From Prolixibacteraceae bacterium UBA6029 (GTDB lineage: Bacteria > Bacteroidota > Bacteroidia > Bacteroidales > Prolixibacteraceae), in assembly GCA_002429385.1 (NCBI GenBank), contig DIZL01000058.1, positions 90,234 through 154,233 of the forward strand: a stretch of 64,000 bases of DNA. Reading direction: 5' to 3'. The notes under the pieces are model-generated. The model worked only from the letters and a program-made list of their open reading frames with translations. It was not told the origin of the DNA and did not search any database. The first letter of the stretch is position 1. Each line of letters begins with the position of its first letter. Made by a program: the position numbers and the translations under genes. This document shows positions 35,753-46,400 of the stretch, one piece after another.

Positions 35753-35956
35753 ACCATAAACCAGAGTTATTTTTGGATCTATAGGATACGATTGCAGGTT
35801 CAGAATGCCCATCCACTGCTATTTTTCAGTTGGATTATTAAGATATTTACTGAGTTTTTCGCGGGTTTTTTAGGATTCAGGGACGTTTTATTTTCCATAA
35901 TAGTCCATCCGGGCTACTATTTTAAGATAATAAGTTCCATTTTGATATGTAAATAG

Positions 35957-35989
35957 AAAGGCCTGAATTTCATTGAAATTCAGGCCTTT
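35957..35989 (-). terminator. Terminator of tRNA-Ser
   Basis: A perfect 14-bp stem (35957-35970 with 35976-35989) with a 5-nt loop lies 7 bp beyond the 3' end of the minus-strand tRNA. Confidence 0.65.
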
Positions 35990-35996
35990 AACTCAG

Positions 35997-36083
35997 CGGA
36001 GAGAGAGGGATTCGAACCCCCGGACCGCTCACACGGTCAACGGTTTTCAAGACCGCCGCGTTCGACCACTCTGCCATCTCTCC
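35997..36083 (-). tRNA. tRNA-Ser (TGA)
   Basis: An 87-nt class II tRNA: acceptor GGAGAGA pairs with TCTCTCC, the anticodon loop is CTTGAAA (TGA), and there is a long variable arm (GACCGTGTGAGCGGTC). No CCA is encoded. Confidence 0.96.
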
Positions 36084-36336
36084 AAACGCGGTGGCAAAAG
36101 TAGAACAATTTATTTAACTGCAAAAATAATTGATGTTTATTGCACTAAAATATTTTTTTAAAAAACTTTGGATAAGGGTTGTTTTTTTGAATCATATTTA
36201 TGAATTTAGTGTCAGATTAAAATTAACCATTTGAAAGCATTGATTTTATTAAGGTTTCAAATTTATTGGTTATTTTTAATTAATAATTTCGAATGATTTT
36301 AATTCAGATATTTTTTAACCTTAAACATGTTTTCTT

Positions 36337-36606
36337 ATGAACAAAGCACAATTAATCGATTCAATTGCTGAAAAAGCTAATTTAACCAAAGCCGATGCTA
36401 AGAAAGCATTAGATGCTTTTGTTGATGCCACCTCTGATGCCTTAAAAAATGGCGATCGTGTTGCCCTTATTGGATTTGGTTCTTTTTCAGTTGCTTCACG
36501 CAGCGCAAGAACAGGTAGAAACCCTCAAACCGGTCAAACTATTAACATCGCAGAAAAGAAAGTTGTTAAGTTTAAACCAGGTGCTGAATTGGCTGATACT
36601 ATCTAG
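36337..36606 (+). CDS. HU-family DNA-binding protein
   Basis: This 89-residue histone-like protein has the HU signature: MNKAQLIDSIAEKANLTKADAKKALDAF for the helical dimer part, GFGSFSVASRSARTGRNPQTGQ for the beta arm with the intercalating proline, and VKFKPGAEL at the end. It bends and compacts DNA as a homodimer or heterodimer. It is monocistronic, with an AT-rich 250-bp upstream region and its own terminator at 36627. Confidence 0.96.
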   Translation: MNKAQLIDSIAEKANLTKADAKKALDAFVDATSDALKNGDRVALIGFGSFSVASRSARTGRNPQTGQTINIAEKKVVKFKPGAELADTI

Positions 36607-36626
36607 TATTATACTGAAAAATTTAC

Positions 36627-36660
36627 AAAAGGGATGCATAACCATATGCGTCCCTTTTTT
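36627..36660 (+). terminator. Terminator of the HU gene
   Basis: AAAAGGGATGCATA pairs with TATGCGTCCCTTTT, with one wobble pair, and continues into T residues. Confidence 0.85.
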
Positions 36661-36687
36661 TTATCTTTGTACGGCCAAATAAAAGAC

Positions 36688-37359
36688 ATGGAACCTGGAT
36701 TAATTCAATTTCTTTCCGGATTTGTTACTCCTGAAAGATTAACGTTGTTTAATAAAATACTTTCGTTCAGGACAAATTACATCACAGTGGTTCTTGAAGA
36801 TATTTTCCAGACTCAGAACGCGAGTGCCGTTCTGCGTTCTGCCGATTGTTTTGGCATTCAAAATGTACATGCCATTGAAAACAGAAATGAATTTCTGGTA
36901 AATGCGGATGTGGTAAGAGGAGCATCCAACTGGGTTACGGTTAACCGGTACAACCGGGGAAGCATGAATACGATTGATGCCATTCGTAAACTGAGACAGG
37001 ATGGATACCGGATTATTGCTACCAGCCCTCATGAGCATGATGTTGACCTGGAAGACTTTAATCTGGAGAAGGGAAAAGCTGCATTCATTTTTGGAACGGA
37101 ACGCCCCGGATTAACCGACATAGCGAAGAATGAGGCAGATGAATTTATGAAGATTCCGATGGTTGGTTTTACTGAGAGTCTGAACCTTTCTGTTTCTGTT
37201 GCGGTTACAATCCATCATCTGACCGACAAGCTCCGGAATCATTCGGATATCGATTGGAATCTCACCGATCAGGAGAAGCAAAAGCTCTTACTTCACTGGT
37301 TGAGACTATCAATCAAACGAGCTGACCTGCTGGAGAAGAAATTTGAAGAACTTATTTAA
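36688..37359 (+). CDS. SpoU-family RNA 2'-O-methyltransferase (TrmH-like)
   Basis: The 223-residue protein has the SPOUT motifs NASAVLRSADCFGI (motif 1, catalytic arginine), FIFGTERPGLT (motif 2) and ESLNLSVSVAVTIHHL (motif 3), which form the AdoMet knot. TrmH methylates G18 of tRNA; the sequence fits that class, although other RNA targets are possible. I use the ATG at 36688; the ORF start at 36634 lies inside the HU terminator stem. Confidence 0.88.
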   Translation: MEPGLIQFLSGFVTPERLTLFNKILSFRTNYITVVLEDIFQTQNASAVLRSADCFGIQNVHAIENRNEFLVNADVVRGASNWVTVNRYNRGSMNTIDAIRKLRQDGYRIIATSPHEHDVDLEDFNLEKGKAAFIFGTERPGLTDIAKNEADEFMKIPMVGFTESLNLSVSVAVTIHHLTDKLRNHSDIDWNLTDQEKQKLLLHWLRLSIKRADLLEKKFEELI

Positions 37360-37370
37360 TAAAGAGCCCA

Positions 37371-39329
37371 ATGGATGTTTTTGCTGAGAAATTTGCTGAC
37401 CTGAAAATACTTCGATATTCGGTACCTGAATTCGGGAAACTCGATTTGCAAAAGAAAATCTATATTTATTACCTGTCTCAGGCGGCGCTATGTGGCCGTG
37501 ATATTCTTTGGGACCAGAATAACCGGTATAATTTAAGAGTCCGCTATGTTCTTGAAACCATATGGAATACGTTTAAAGGTAATCGCGAAACGCCCGAATT
37601 TAAGCAGTTCGAAATTTACCTGAAGAGGGTGTGGTTTTCAAATGGTATTCATCACCATTATTCGACTGATAAATTGCCTGCCGGTTTCGCTGAATCTTAT
37701 TTCGACGAATTAGTCTCCGGATCCAAATGGCCAGGATTTAATTTTCTGTCGGGGAAAAAACTAAAGATCTTTATTGATGAAATCAAGGATGTACTGTTTA
37801 ATCCGGAGAAAGAAATTAAGCGGGTTAGTCTTGATTCAGAAAGTGACCTTTTGCGCTCGTCGTACAATAATTATTATAAGGATGTAGAACAGGCTGAAGC
37901 TGAGAAGTTTTATGTTGAATTAAAAGCGACAGGAGGAGCTGAACCAATTTCATTTGGACTGAATTCAACACTCGTAAAAAAAGAGGGTCAGTTAACTGAA
38001 ATCGTATGGAAACTTGATGGGAAGTATGGTCTGGCCATAAATCAGATTGTCTTCTGGTTGAACAAAGCCATTGAATATGCTGAGAATGAACTTCAGAAAA
38101 AATACATTGGACATCTGATTCAGTATTATGTAACAGGGGATTTGTCATTATTTGATCAGTATAGCATTGAATGGGTCAAAGAGCAGGAAGGTGACGTGGA
38201 TTTTGTAAACGGGTTTATTGAAGTCTACGGTGATCCGCTGGGTATCAAGGGAAGCTGGGAGTCTATTGTGAATTATAAAGATCCGGAGGCCAGCAAACGG
38301 GCAACGATATTAAGTGGAAATGCCCAGTGGTTTGAAGATCATTCACCTGTTGATGCTGCATACAAAAAGACCAAAGTTAAGGGTGTAAGTGCGAAGGTAA
38401 TTAACGTGGCTATATTGGCAGGTGATTGTTACCCGGCGACCCCGATTGGCATAAATTTACCGAATGCTGAATGGATTCGTGAGAAACATGGATCGAAGTC
38501 GGTTACTATTGAGAATATTACCCAGGCTTATTTCCTTGATTCGATGAATAATGGGATGTTGGAGGAATTTGCATCTTCAGTCGAAGAAATTGAACGTGCA
38601 CGTACCTACGGATATCAGGCGGGAAACCTGCACACTGACCTGCATGAATGTCTGGGTCACGGTTCGGGCAAAGTAAAGGAAGGGGTAAATACCGACAATT
38701 TAGCGAATTATTATTCGACCATTGAAGAAACCAGGGCTGATCTTTTCGCCTTGTATTACATCATGGACGAACAAGTGATAAAACTTGGTTTGTTGACGTC
38801 AAACGACGCCGCTAAGGCAGAATTTGATGCCTATCTGCGCAATGGATTGCTAACTCAGTTAACCCGCATAAAGCCAGGAAAAGACATCGAAGAATCGCAT
38901 ATGCGCAACCGCCAGTTGATCTGCCGTTGGGTTTTTGAAGGAGGAAAAGAACAAAAGGTGGTCGAGTTTGTCTGCTTAAATGATAAAACGTATGTGAAGA
39001 TAAATGACTACCAGGCTTTGAGAGGTTTGTTTGGCCGACTTCTAAAAGAAATCCAGCGTATCAAATCAGAAGGAGATTTGGAAGCTGCCCGGGATCTGGT
39101 TGAAAACTTCGGGGTAAAGGTGGATCGAATTCTTCATGTTGAAATACTGGAACGTTTTAAAAAGCTTGACCTGGCTCCGTATTCGGGATTTTTAAATCCG
39201 GTTTATGAACTAAAAACCTGGCCATGCGGTAAACCAAGCGATGTACTTATCCGGTATGAAGAAGATTATACTGCACAAATGCTTCGTTACAGCAGGGATT
39301 ACGGGTTTTTACCGATGGTGAATGACTAG
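37371..39329 (+). CDS. Dipeptidyl-peptidase III (M49 metallopeptidase)
   Basis: DPP III removes dipeptides from the N-terminus of short peptides. This 652-residue protein carries the M49 zinc motif HECLGH (the family HExxGH) and, about 50 residues later, EETRADLFALYY, whose glutamate is the third ligand. No signal peptide is present, so it is cytoplasmic and likely acts in peptide turnover. It follows the methyltransferase gene after 11 bp and may be co-transcribed. Homologues are sometimes labelled dihydrofolate reductase in Bacteroidetes annotations, which the motif does not support. Confidence 0.9.
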   Translation: MDVFAEKFADLKILRYSVPEFGKLDLQKKIYIYYLSQAALCGRDILWDQNNRYNLRVRYVLETIWNTFKGNRETPEFKQFEIYLKRVWFSNGIHHHYSTDKLPAGFAESYFDELVSGSKWPGFNFLSGKKLKIFIDEIKDVLFNPEKEIKRVSLDSESDLLRSSYNNYYKDVEQAEAEKFYVELKATGGAEPISFGLNSTLVKKEGQLTEIVWKLDGKYGLAINQIVFWLNKAIEYAENELQKKYIGHLIQYYVTGDLSLFDQYSIEWVKEQEGDVDFVNGFIEVYGDPLGIKGSWESIVNYKDPEASKRATILSGNAQWFEDHSPVDAAYKKTKVKGVSAKVINVAILAGDCYPATPIGINLPNAEWIREKHGSKSVTIENITQAYFLDSMNNGMLEEFASSVEEIERARTYGYQAGNLHTDLHECLGHGSGKVKEGVNTDNLANYYSTIEETRADLFALYYIMDEQVIKLGLLTSNDAAKAEFDAYLRNGLLTQLTRIKPGKDIEESHMRNRQLICRWVFEGGKEQKVVEFVCLNDKTYVKINDYQALRGLFGRLLKEIQRIKSEGDLEAARDLVENFGVKVDRILHVEILERFKKLDLAPYSGFLNPVYELKTWPCGKPSDVLIRYEEDYTAQMLRYSRDYGFLPMVND

Positions 39330-39339
39330 AATTGTCAGG

Positions 39340-40806
39340 TCATAGGTCAAACCAATCTTTCACAATGGATGAATATTGATTTTCATTGCGGTGCCTGTAA
39401 ATATTTTCTTTGGGGAAATAGGTGTAATTTGCAGCATATATTTCATGATTGGCAACGATATCTTTAATTGCCAGGATAAAGATTTCTACATCCAGGTTTG
39501 TCATCGTTTGATGCAATGACCAGCGCACCCAGCCTGGTTTTAATGACAGGTCTCCCTGATCAATCCGATGGGTTATTTCGTCCGATAGTTCGTGGCTGAC
39601 CTCCAGCAAAATATGACCGTAGGTTCCTGCGCAGGCACAACCTCCACGTACCTGAATACCATACAGATCATTGAGTAATTTGACCAGTAGGTTGTAATGA
39701 ATTTTAACAACGTAGAAGGATATAATTCCCAGTCTTTCACGGTGTTTGTTATCCATTATTTTAACTTCAGGAATTCGATCGAGTCCTTCGAAGGCGATTT
39801 TTAGTAATTCATTTTCACGCTGATGGATATTTTCTATTCCCATTTTTTCTTTGAGCCGGATACAAAGCGCTGTGCGGATAGTCTGTAAAAAACCGGGAGT
39901 TCCTCCATCTTCGCGCAACTCAATATTATCCACATATTTGTATTCACCCCATGGATTCGTCCAGTCAACAGTTCCTCCGCCAGGTTGATCGGGAACTGAA
40001 TTGTGGTACATTGACTGGTCAAAGACAAGTACGCCGGAAGAACCCGGACCACCTAGAAATTTGTGGGGCGAAAACATGATGGCATCGAGTTTTTGCTTTG
40101 GATCGGCCGGATGCATATCCATTTGATCGTAAGGCGCCGATGCAGCGAAGTCGATGAACACGACACCTCCGTATTCGTGCATAATCTGCGCCATCTCATA
40201 ATATGGTGTATGGATACCGGTAACATTTGAGCAGGCCGTAAATGAACCGATTTTAAATAACCGGTCTTTATATTCGTTGAGTTTCTTACGTAGATTTTCA
40301 GTCGAAACCTGGAGGTTTATGTCCGGATCGATAATAACCACATCAGCATTGGTTTCGTACCAACTGGTGTGGTTCGAATGATGTTCCATGTGGGTGATAA
40401 ATACCACAGGCCGTTCGCGTTGTGCAATGCAACTGGTATGATTGACCTTTCCACAGTATTTCAACCCAAGCATCCGTTGAAACTTATTGATTACAGCTGT
40501 CATTCCTGAACCCGCTGTAATGATGATGTCGTTTGGTCCGGCATTCACATGAGCTTTGATGATCTGCTGTGCCTGGTGATAGGCATGGGTCATCAACGCC
40601 CCTGTTTCACTTGTTTCTGAATGAGTATTCCCGACTAATGGACCAAAAACATCGGTGATCTGTCTTTCGATGGGATGATAAAGCCTGCCACTTGCAATCC
40701 AGTCGGCATATATGATCTTTTTTTCACCGAATGGTGAATTAAATTGCTGATCAATACCAACAATTTCTTTACGATACGAATCAAAATAGGCTTCGAACTT
40801 TGTCAT
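39340..40806 (-). CDS. Class V aminotransferase / cysteine desulfurase-like PLP enzyme
   Basis: The 488-residue protein (ATG at 40806; the ORF to 40905 adds 33 unlikely residues) has a fold-type I PLP core: NDIIITAGSGMTAVI, THMEHHSNHTSWYE, VVFIDFAASAPYDQMDMH, and the Schiff-base lysine in FSPHKFLGGPGSSGVL. A cysteine-rich CACAGTYGHIL loop in the C-terminal half lies where desulfurases carry the persulfide cysteine. The exact substrate is open. It converges with the DPP III gene, only 10 bp apart, and diverges from htpG. Confidence 0.8.
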   Translation of the reverse strand: MTKFEAYFDSYRKEIVGIDQQFNSPFGEKKIIYADWIASGRLYHPIERQITDVFGPLVGNTHSETSETGALMTHAYHQAQQIIKAHVNAGPNDIIITAGSGMTAVINKFQRMLGLKYCGKVNHTSCIAQRERPVVFITHMEHHSNHTSWYETNADVVIIDPDINLQVSTENLRKKLNEYKDRLFKIGSFTACSNVTGIHTPYYEMAQIMHEYGGVVFIDFAASAPYDQMDMHPADPKQKLDAIMFSPHKFLGGPGSSGVLVFDQSMYHNSVPDQPGGGTVDWTNPWGEYKYVDNIELREDGGTPGFLQTIRTALCIRLKEKMGIENIHQRENELLKIAFEGLDRIPEVKIMDNKHRERLGIISFYVVKIHYNLLVKLLNDLYGIQVRGGCACAGTYGHILLEVSHELSDEITHRIDQGDLSLKPGWVRWSLHQTMTNLDVEIFILAIKDIVANHEIYAANYTYFPKENIYRHRNENQYSSIVKDWFDL

Positions 40807-40877
40807 CGATTTTATTGTATTCAATAGTGCGGTGCAAAATAAGCCCTTTCCGTCAGAAAAAAGCAGAATAAAATCAG

Positions 40878-40925
40878 TTTTTGTCACCTCATTCCTTCTG
40901 ATCATGTCAACTTCGGTGACAAAAA
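40878..40925. promoter_or_regulatory. 11-bp inverted repeat in the divergent htpG promoter region
   Basis: TTTTTGTCACC (40878-40888) and GGTGACAAAAA (40915-40925) are perfect complements around 26 bp. The pair sits midway between the two divergent genes and could bind a regulator of either. Confidence 0.45.
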
Positions 40926-41002
40926 GTCATTATTGACTCGTGGTATAGTCTTTGAAAAATAGAAATCACTAAAAAGAATGTTTAACTAAAAAAATAAGAA
41001 AG

Positions 41003-43060
41003 ATGCAAAAAGGTAAAATTGGTGTAACCAGTGACAATTTGTTTCCCATAATTAAGAAATTTCTTTATTCTGATCACGATATCTTCCTTCGTGAAATCGT
41101 ATCAAATGCAGTTGATGCTACTCAGAAATTGCGTACCCTGGCATTACGCGGGGAATATGCAGGTGATATGACGAATGCCAAAGTGAGTGTAACAATCGAT
41201 CCGAAGGCAAAAACCATCACTGTTTCGGATAGTGGTATCGGTATGACAGCTGAAGAAGTTGAAAAATTCATTAACCAGATTGCTTTTTCAGGCGCTGAAG
41301 AGTTCCTTGAAAAATATAAGGACGATGCCAATGCAATCATTGGTCACTTTGGTCTGGGATTCTATTCCTCATTCATGGTTTCAAGCCAGGTTGAGATCAT
41401 TTCCAAATCATACCGAGAAGGTGCAACCGGCATTCGCTGGGAGTGCGACGGAAGTCCTGAGTATACCCTGGAAGAATCGGATAGGGCAGAGGTTGGAACA
41501 GATATTGTCATGCACATTAATTCCGATTCAGAAGAATTTCTGGACAAAGCACGCATTTCAGGTATCCTGAATAAATACTGCAAGTTTCTTCAGGTTCCGG
41601 TAGTTTTTGGTAAAAAGACTACCTGGAAAGATGGTAAAGACGTGGATACCGATGAAGATAACCAAATCAACGATGTGGCTCCGGCATGGACAAAAAAACC
41701 GGTTGATCTGACCGATGAAGACTATGACAAATTCTATCATCAGCTTTACCCGATGGCCGAGGATCCTCTTTTTCATATTCACCTGAACGTGGATTATCCG
41801 TTTAACCTGACTGGTATTCTGTATTTCCCGAAGCTGAAGAATACAATGGAAGTTCAGAAGAACAAGATCCAGCTTTATTCGAACCAGGTTTTTGTAACCG
41901 ATTCGGTTGAAGGGATTGTTCCTGAATTTCTGACATTACTGCACGGAGTTTTAGATTCACCGGATATCCCGCTGAATGTGTCACGTTCGTATCTTCAGAG
42001 CGATTCAAATGTGAAGAAAATAAGCAGTCATATAACCAAGAAAGTGGCTGACCGCCTGACCTTGTTGTTTACTGAAAAAAGAGAAGACTTCGAAACCAAA
42101 TGGGACGACTTGAGACTGTTCATTGAATATGGTATGCTGACCGAAGAAAAGTTCTATGAAAAAGCTGTAAAATTCTTCCTATTCAAAAATGTGGATGGTA
42201 AATATTTTACCATGGATGAATATGAAACCTTAATTAAGGGTGAACAAACGGATAAGGAAAAAAACCTGATTTATCTTTACACCAATAACCCGGAAGAACA
42301 ATTCTCGTTTGTTCAGGCTGCAAAAAACAAGGGATACGATGTTTTGGTCATGAACAACGTTCTGTCAACTCCCCTCATTAACCAACTGGAGCAGAAATTC
42401 AGCGACAGACGATTTGTTCGTGTAGATTCAGATGTCATTGAACACCTGATTGCCAAAGAAAACCCGCCTAAAGAGTTAAGTTGGGAAGAAAAGAACGAAC
42501 TGAGTCCTATTTTTAAAGCTGTTTGTCCTGAAACCAAAGATTATGGTTTTGTGGTTGATTTCAAGGATTTGGGTGAAAACAGTTTCCCGATGGTTATTAC
42601 GCGTAACGAATTTATGCGTAGGATGAAAGATATGAGCCAGATGCAGGGCGGAGGCGGAATGAGCTTTTATGGCGATATGCCTGAAAATCTTAATCTGGTA
42701 GTAAACACTTCTCATCCATTGGTAAAGCATATTTTCGAGGAGCGTGATACACTCATGGGAGATGATCTGAAAAGAATCAAAACTGAAATCAAGGCTATAA
42801 CAAAGGAAAAGGATGAACTCGATAAGTCGAAAAAGGATAAAAAGGATGAGGAAATCCCAAGCGAAGTAAAGGAGAAATCGGAAGAACTTGAAAAAACGAT
42901 CAACACACTGAAGGATGAACAGAAAGAGAAACTGACATCTTTTGGTAAGGAAAACAAACTGGCAAAACAACTGGTTGATTTGGCCCTTCTGGCAAACGGT
43001 ATGCTTAAAGGCGAAGACCTTGATAAATTCGTTAAACGCAGTTTTGAACTGATCAAATAG
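41003..43060 (+). CDS. htpG: Molecular chaperone HtpG (Hsp90)
   Basis: A full-length bacterial Hsp90 of 685 residues. The N-terminal GHKL ATPase has EIVSNAVDA (catalytic Glu and Mg-binding Asn), DSGIGM, and GHFGLGFYSSFM. The middle domain contains LYSNQVFVTD and LNVSRSYLQ. The C-terminal dimer domain follows a highly charged lysine- and glutamate-rich linker (about 585-635). It folds client proteins in the cytoplasm and would be stress-induced. Charged linkers of this size are common in Bacteroidetes HtpG. Confidence 0.97.
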   Translation: MQKGKIGVTSDNLFPIIKKFLYSDHDIFLREIVSNAVDATQKLRTLALRGEYAGDMTNAKVSVTIDPKAKTITVSDSGIGMTAEEVEKFINQIAFSGAEEFLEKYKDDANAIIGHFGLGFYSSFMVSSQVEIISKSYREGATGIRWECDGSPEYTLEESDRAEVGTDIVMHINSDSEEFLDKARISGILNKYCKFLQVPVVFGKKTTWKDGKDVDTDEDNQINDVAPAWTKKPVDLTDEDYDKFYHQLYPMAEDPLFHIHLNVDYPFNLTGILYFPKLKNTMEVQKNKIQLYSNQVFVTDSVEGIVPEFLTLLHGVLDSPDIPLNVSRSYLQSDSNVKKISSHITKKVADRLTLLFTEKREDFETKWDDLRLFIEYGMLTEEKFYEKAVKFFLFKNVDGKYFTMDEYETLIKGEQTDKEKNLIYLYTNNPEEQFSFVQAAKNKGYDVLVMNNVLSTPLINQLEQKFSDRRFVRVDSDVIEHLIAKENPPKELSWEEKNELSPIFKAVCPETKDYGFVVDFKDLGENSFPMVITRNEFMRRMKDMSQMQGGGGMSFYGDMPENLNLVVNTSHPLVKHIFEERDTLMGDDLKRIKTEIKAITKEKDELDKSKKDKKDEEIPSEVKEKSEELEKTINTLKDEQKEKLTSFGKENKLAKQLVDLALLANGMLKGEDLDKFVKRSFELIK

Positions 43061-43085
43061 TATCATTTTACCTCAATTATAAATG

Positions 43086-43116
43086 AAAGCTGTCCTCAAA
43101 AAGGACAGCTTTTTTT
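43086..43116 (+). terminator. Terminator of htpG
   Basis: AAAGCTGTCCT pairs with AGGACAGCTTT around a 5-nt loop, followed by T7. Confidence 0.9.
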
Positions 43117-43411
43117 GGGACTAATATGATATACAGCAATGTATTTAAGCATTTGACAAAGTTCGAGACTAAAAAAAAAGGTAAACTGTTATTAGGGCAA
43201 AATTCATTTTATCTTCGGAGATATTCATTCCCTCCGTTGAAATATATTTTATCTCTCAAGAGCAATATGCTTATTTTTGTCAAATTAATTTTGTTGACAA
43301 CATCGCAGGCAGGTGAGCGAATAAATTAGAGTTCAAACCCAGATAATTCTTAAAAATCGATAGTTTTGTAGATTTGATAGATTTCAAAAACCAACTACTA
43401 GAAAATGGGTT
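43117..43411. other. Spacer between htpG and the SNF2 gene
   Basis: AT-rich with no credible gene. A TAGTTTTG box at 43361-43368 is an exact -7 consensus match and may serve the SNF2 gene 50 bp downstream. Confidence 0.5.
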
Positions 43412-46400
43412 ATGGAAAACAATTTCGGAAAAACATGGTGGGGCGAACATTGGCTTCGTTCGCTGGATAATATCGACTATGACAACCGTTTGCCCCGTGG
43501 GACTTCATATGCACGAAGCGGTCATGTAAAAGATGTGAAGTTCAAGGAAAATCAGATTATAGCAAAAGTTGCGGGTAGCCGTCCCTCACCTTATAAAGTC
43601 AACTTGATTGTACCGCCATTCTTCGAAGATCAGGTAGAGTTGCTGATGGCTAAAATTATTGATCGCCCCATGTTGATTTCCAAATTATTGAACCGCGAAC
43701 TGGATCCTGAAATCCTGAATATAGCCGAACGGGTCGGGTTGAAGGTATTTCCTAAACAATGGACCGATTTCAAGATGCAATGTTCTTGCCCCGACTGGGC
43801 TGTTCCTTGTAAACATCTGGCTTCTGTTATTTACATGGTGAGCCGTGAAATAGACAATAATCCGTTTCTGGTTTTCGAAATTCACAAGGTTAATTTGATT
43901 GACGAGTTGAAGAAACGGGGAATATTCATTGCTGATCAGAAGAAAGCCGAGATTGTGCAGTTTACAACTTTGTTGAAAGGTCATAAGCCTGAAGATTTCG
44001 ATCAGGAACAGGCTTATCAACGAATTGATTTTTCGCAGTTGCAAAACATTGTTGAACCGATTGTCCAGCTGTTGCCCGATTCACCCCCTTTTTATCCCGG
44101 CGGAAATTTCAAAGAGAAATATGCCCAACAGTTTACCCGAAATTCGAGAGATGCCAATCGCATTCTGACTAAAAAACTCGCATTTGATGCCGTATATCAA
44201 ACAAAAAATACCACACAACCATTCAATGCCCGTTCTACGATTAGTGTTATAGTTGATGGCAATAGCAAAAGCCAAATCTTGGGCGAAAACCATAACTGCA
44301 AAGAGATTAGCCAATTAATTCCGCTTCTTTTTCAGTTGAACCCTGAGCATTTGTCCGATTTTCAGCCTTCGGTTGCTGCTATTCAAAAAGTGTTTTATGC
44401 AGCTTTACATTTGCTGGCCAATGGAGCAGTGGTTCCGCAAATTATTCAACTCGAAAACAAAAGCTTTGCCATTCGCTGGCTTCCGGCCATGATTGATAAT
44501 CGGGTAAAGCAATTAGTTGCTAAATTAACTCAGATTCTTCCTCCTGATTTGATGTTGGTTAACCAGCTTGTCCGCAAAAAAGAACAGTTGCTATCAGTCC
44601 AAAACCAGGCTATTGAATTACTTTCGGTTTTTATTACTTCATTGGTTTCCCGATTGTCGAAATCTACGGATGAGGATATCTTTGCAGATTTGTTTTTCAG
44701 CAATAAATCAAAGGATTTTAAGGGTGTTGGCGAAAATGCTTTGAGCGGGGGTATCAAAGTCTGGCTCGATCGCTATTATCTCACATCAGAAACTTACAAA
44801 CCGGTGATCACCGTTACCGAACTCGATGATGAAAATTTTGAAGTGGAAATCAGTATCGAAGATACTACCAACAGTGAACAACTTCCTATTCCGCTAAATA
44901 AAATACTCACACAACAGCAGTATGAAAAACAGCGGTTTAAAATATTGCAGCCTTTATCGCTGTTATCGCCTTTTATCAGGGGATTAGATGATTGCATCAA
45001 CCTTCAGGGTGCCCGGCCTATTCTTTTCGACAATAAAGAGTTTGCACCATTCCTAATGGAAATGTTGCCTGCAATACGCCTATTGGATATAAAAACAATG
45101 CTTCCAAGATCGCTTCAGGAATTGCTTCGGCCAAAGGCTTCTGTAAAACTGAATAGAAATGAAGCCGAAACTCAGGCATTTATTCGCTTAGACGATTTAC
45201 TCTCATTCAATTGGCAGGTTGCCATTGGCGATCAGGTCATGTCGCCCGAAGAATACGAAAAACTGATCAGGAATGCGTCAGGTCTCATCAAGTTCAAGGA
45301 AAATTACATTTATGTGGATGAAGCCGACCTTGAAAAACTGCATAAACATTTTACACAAACCAAGCCTCTGAATTCGTATCAAATGTTGCAAACGGCTTTG
45401 TGCGAAGAATATGAAGGCGCTCCGGTGATACTTTCCGATGAAGTTCGAAAAATGATTATTGAGCTTACTTCCAACGAAAACATTAAACTTCCTAAAGACC
45501 TGAATGCCCAATTGAGACCTTACCAATTACGAGGATATTCATGGATGTACCGCAACAGCCGCATCGGCTTTGGTAGCATTATTGCCGATGATATGGGATT
45601 GGGAAAAACCCTTCAGGTCATAGCTATACTTCTTAAATTTAAGGAAGAAAAGGCGATTAATGAGAAACACAAAGCCCTGGTGATAGTTCCAACTGGCTTG
45701 CTAACTAACTGGCAGTCTGAAATCGAGAAATTTGCCCCTTCACTCAGTTCTCACATTCACCATGGTACTGGACGCAACCTTAAAGAATTTAAGGCTGATG
45801 TCATGCTGACTACTTATGGCGTGGTACGCAGCGATGCCGATTTGCTTAAAAAACACAAGTGGCAGGTGATGGTTATTGATGAAGCCCAGAATATAAAAAA
45901 TCATGATACTGCTCAAAGTAAGGCCGTAAAAAGCATTGGTTCACAAATCCGGATTGCCATGAGCGGTACACCAGTCGAAAACCGACTATCCGAATTTTGG
46001 TCTATCATGGACTTTTCGAACAAGGGTTACCTGGGTACTGTCAAATCGTTCAAAGAAGATTATGCGCAACCCATTCAGGTTTTTAACGATGAGAAAGTGG
46101 TGCAGCGTTTTCGGAAAGTTACCGCTCCTTTTATGATGCGCCGTATGAAAAGCGACAAGAGCATCATTTCTGATCTTCCTGACAAAATTGAACAGAACCA
46201 GTTTTCGGTACTCACCAAGTCTCAAGCCATTTTGTACGAAAAAACCATGCAGTTGGCCATGGATGAAATTGAAGGGATTTCATCCTCCGATCATGAATCA
46301 CTTTTTAAACGTCAGGGGCTTGTTCTTCAAATGATCCTGGCATTAAAGCAAATATGTAACCATCCAACCCAATTCCTGAAAAATGGAAAGTTCGATGCTT

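Larger units (their letters stand above)
35541..35996. other. Spacer between GH95 and tRNA-Ser
   Basis: No gene is visible. It holds a heptamer array (35565-35641), a terminator (35715-35752) and the tRNA-Ser terminator (35957-35989). Confidence 0.7.

Noticed and set aside
37371..39329. Dihydrofolate reductase
   Set aside because: That label is sometimes given to homologues, but the HECLGH and EETRAD motifs identify an M49 peptidase and the length is far too great.
42476..43066. 196-codon minus-strand ORF
   Set aside because: Antisense shadow of the lysine-rich linker and C-terminus of htpG.
43126..43329. 67-codon plus-strand ORF after htpG
   Set aside because: No motif, starts in the tail of the htpG terminator region, AT-rich spacer composition.
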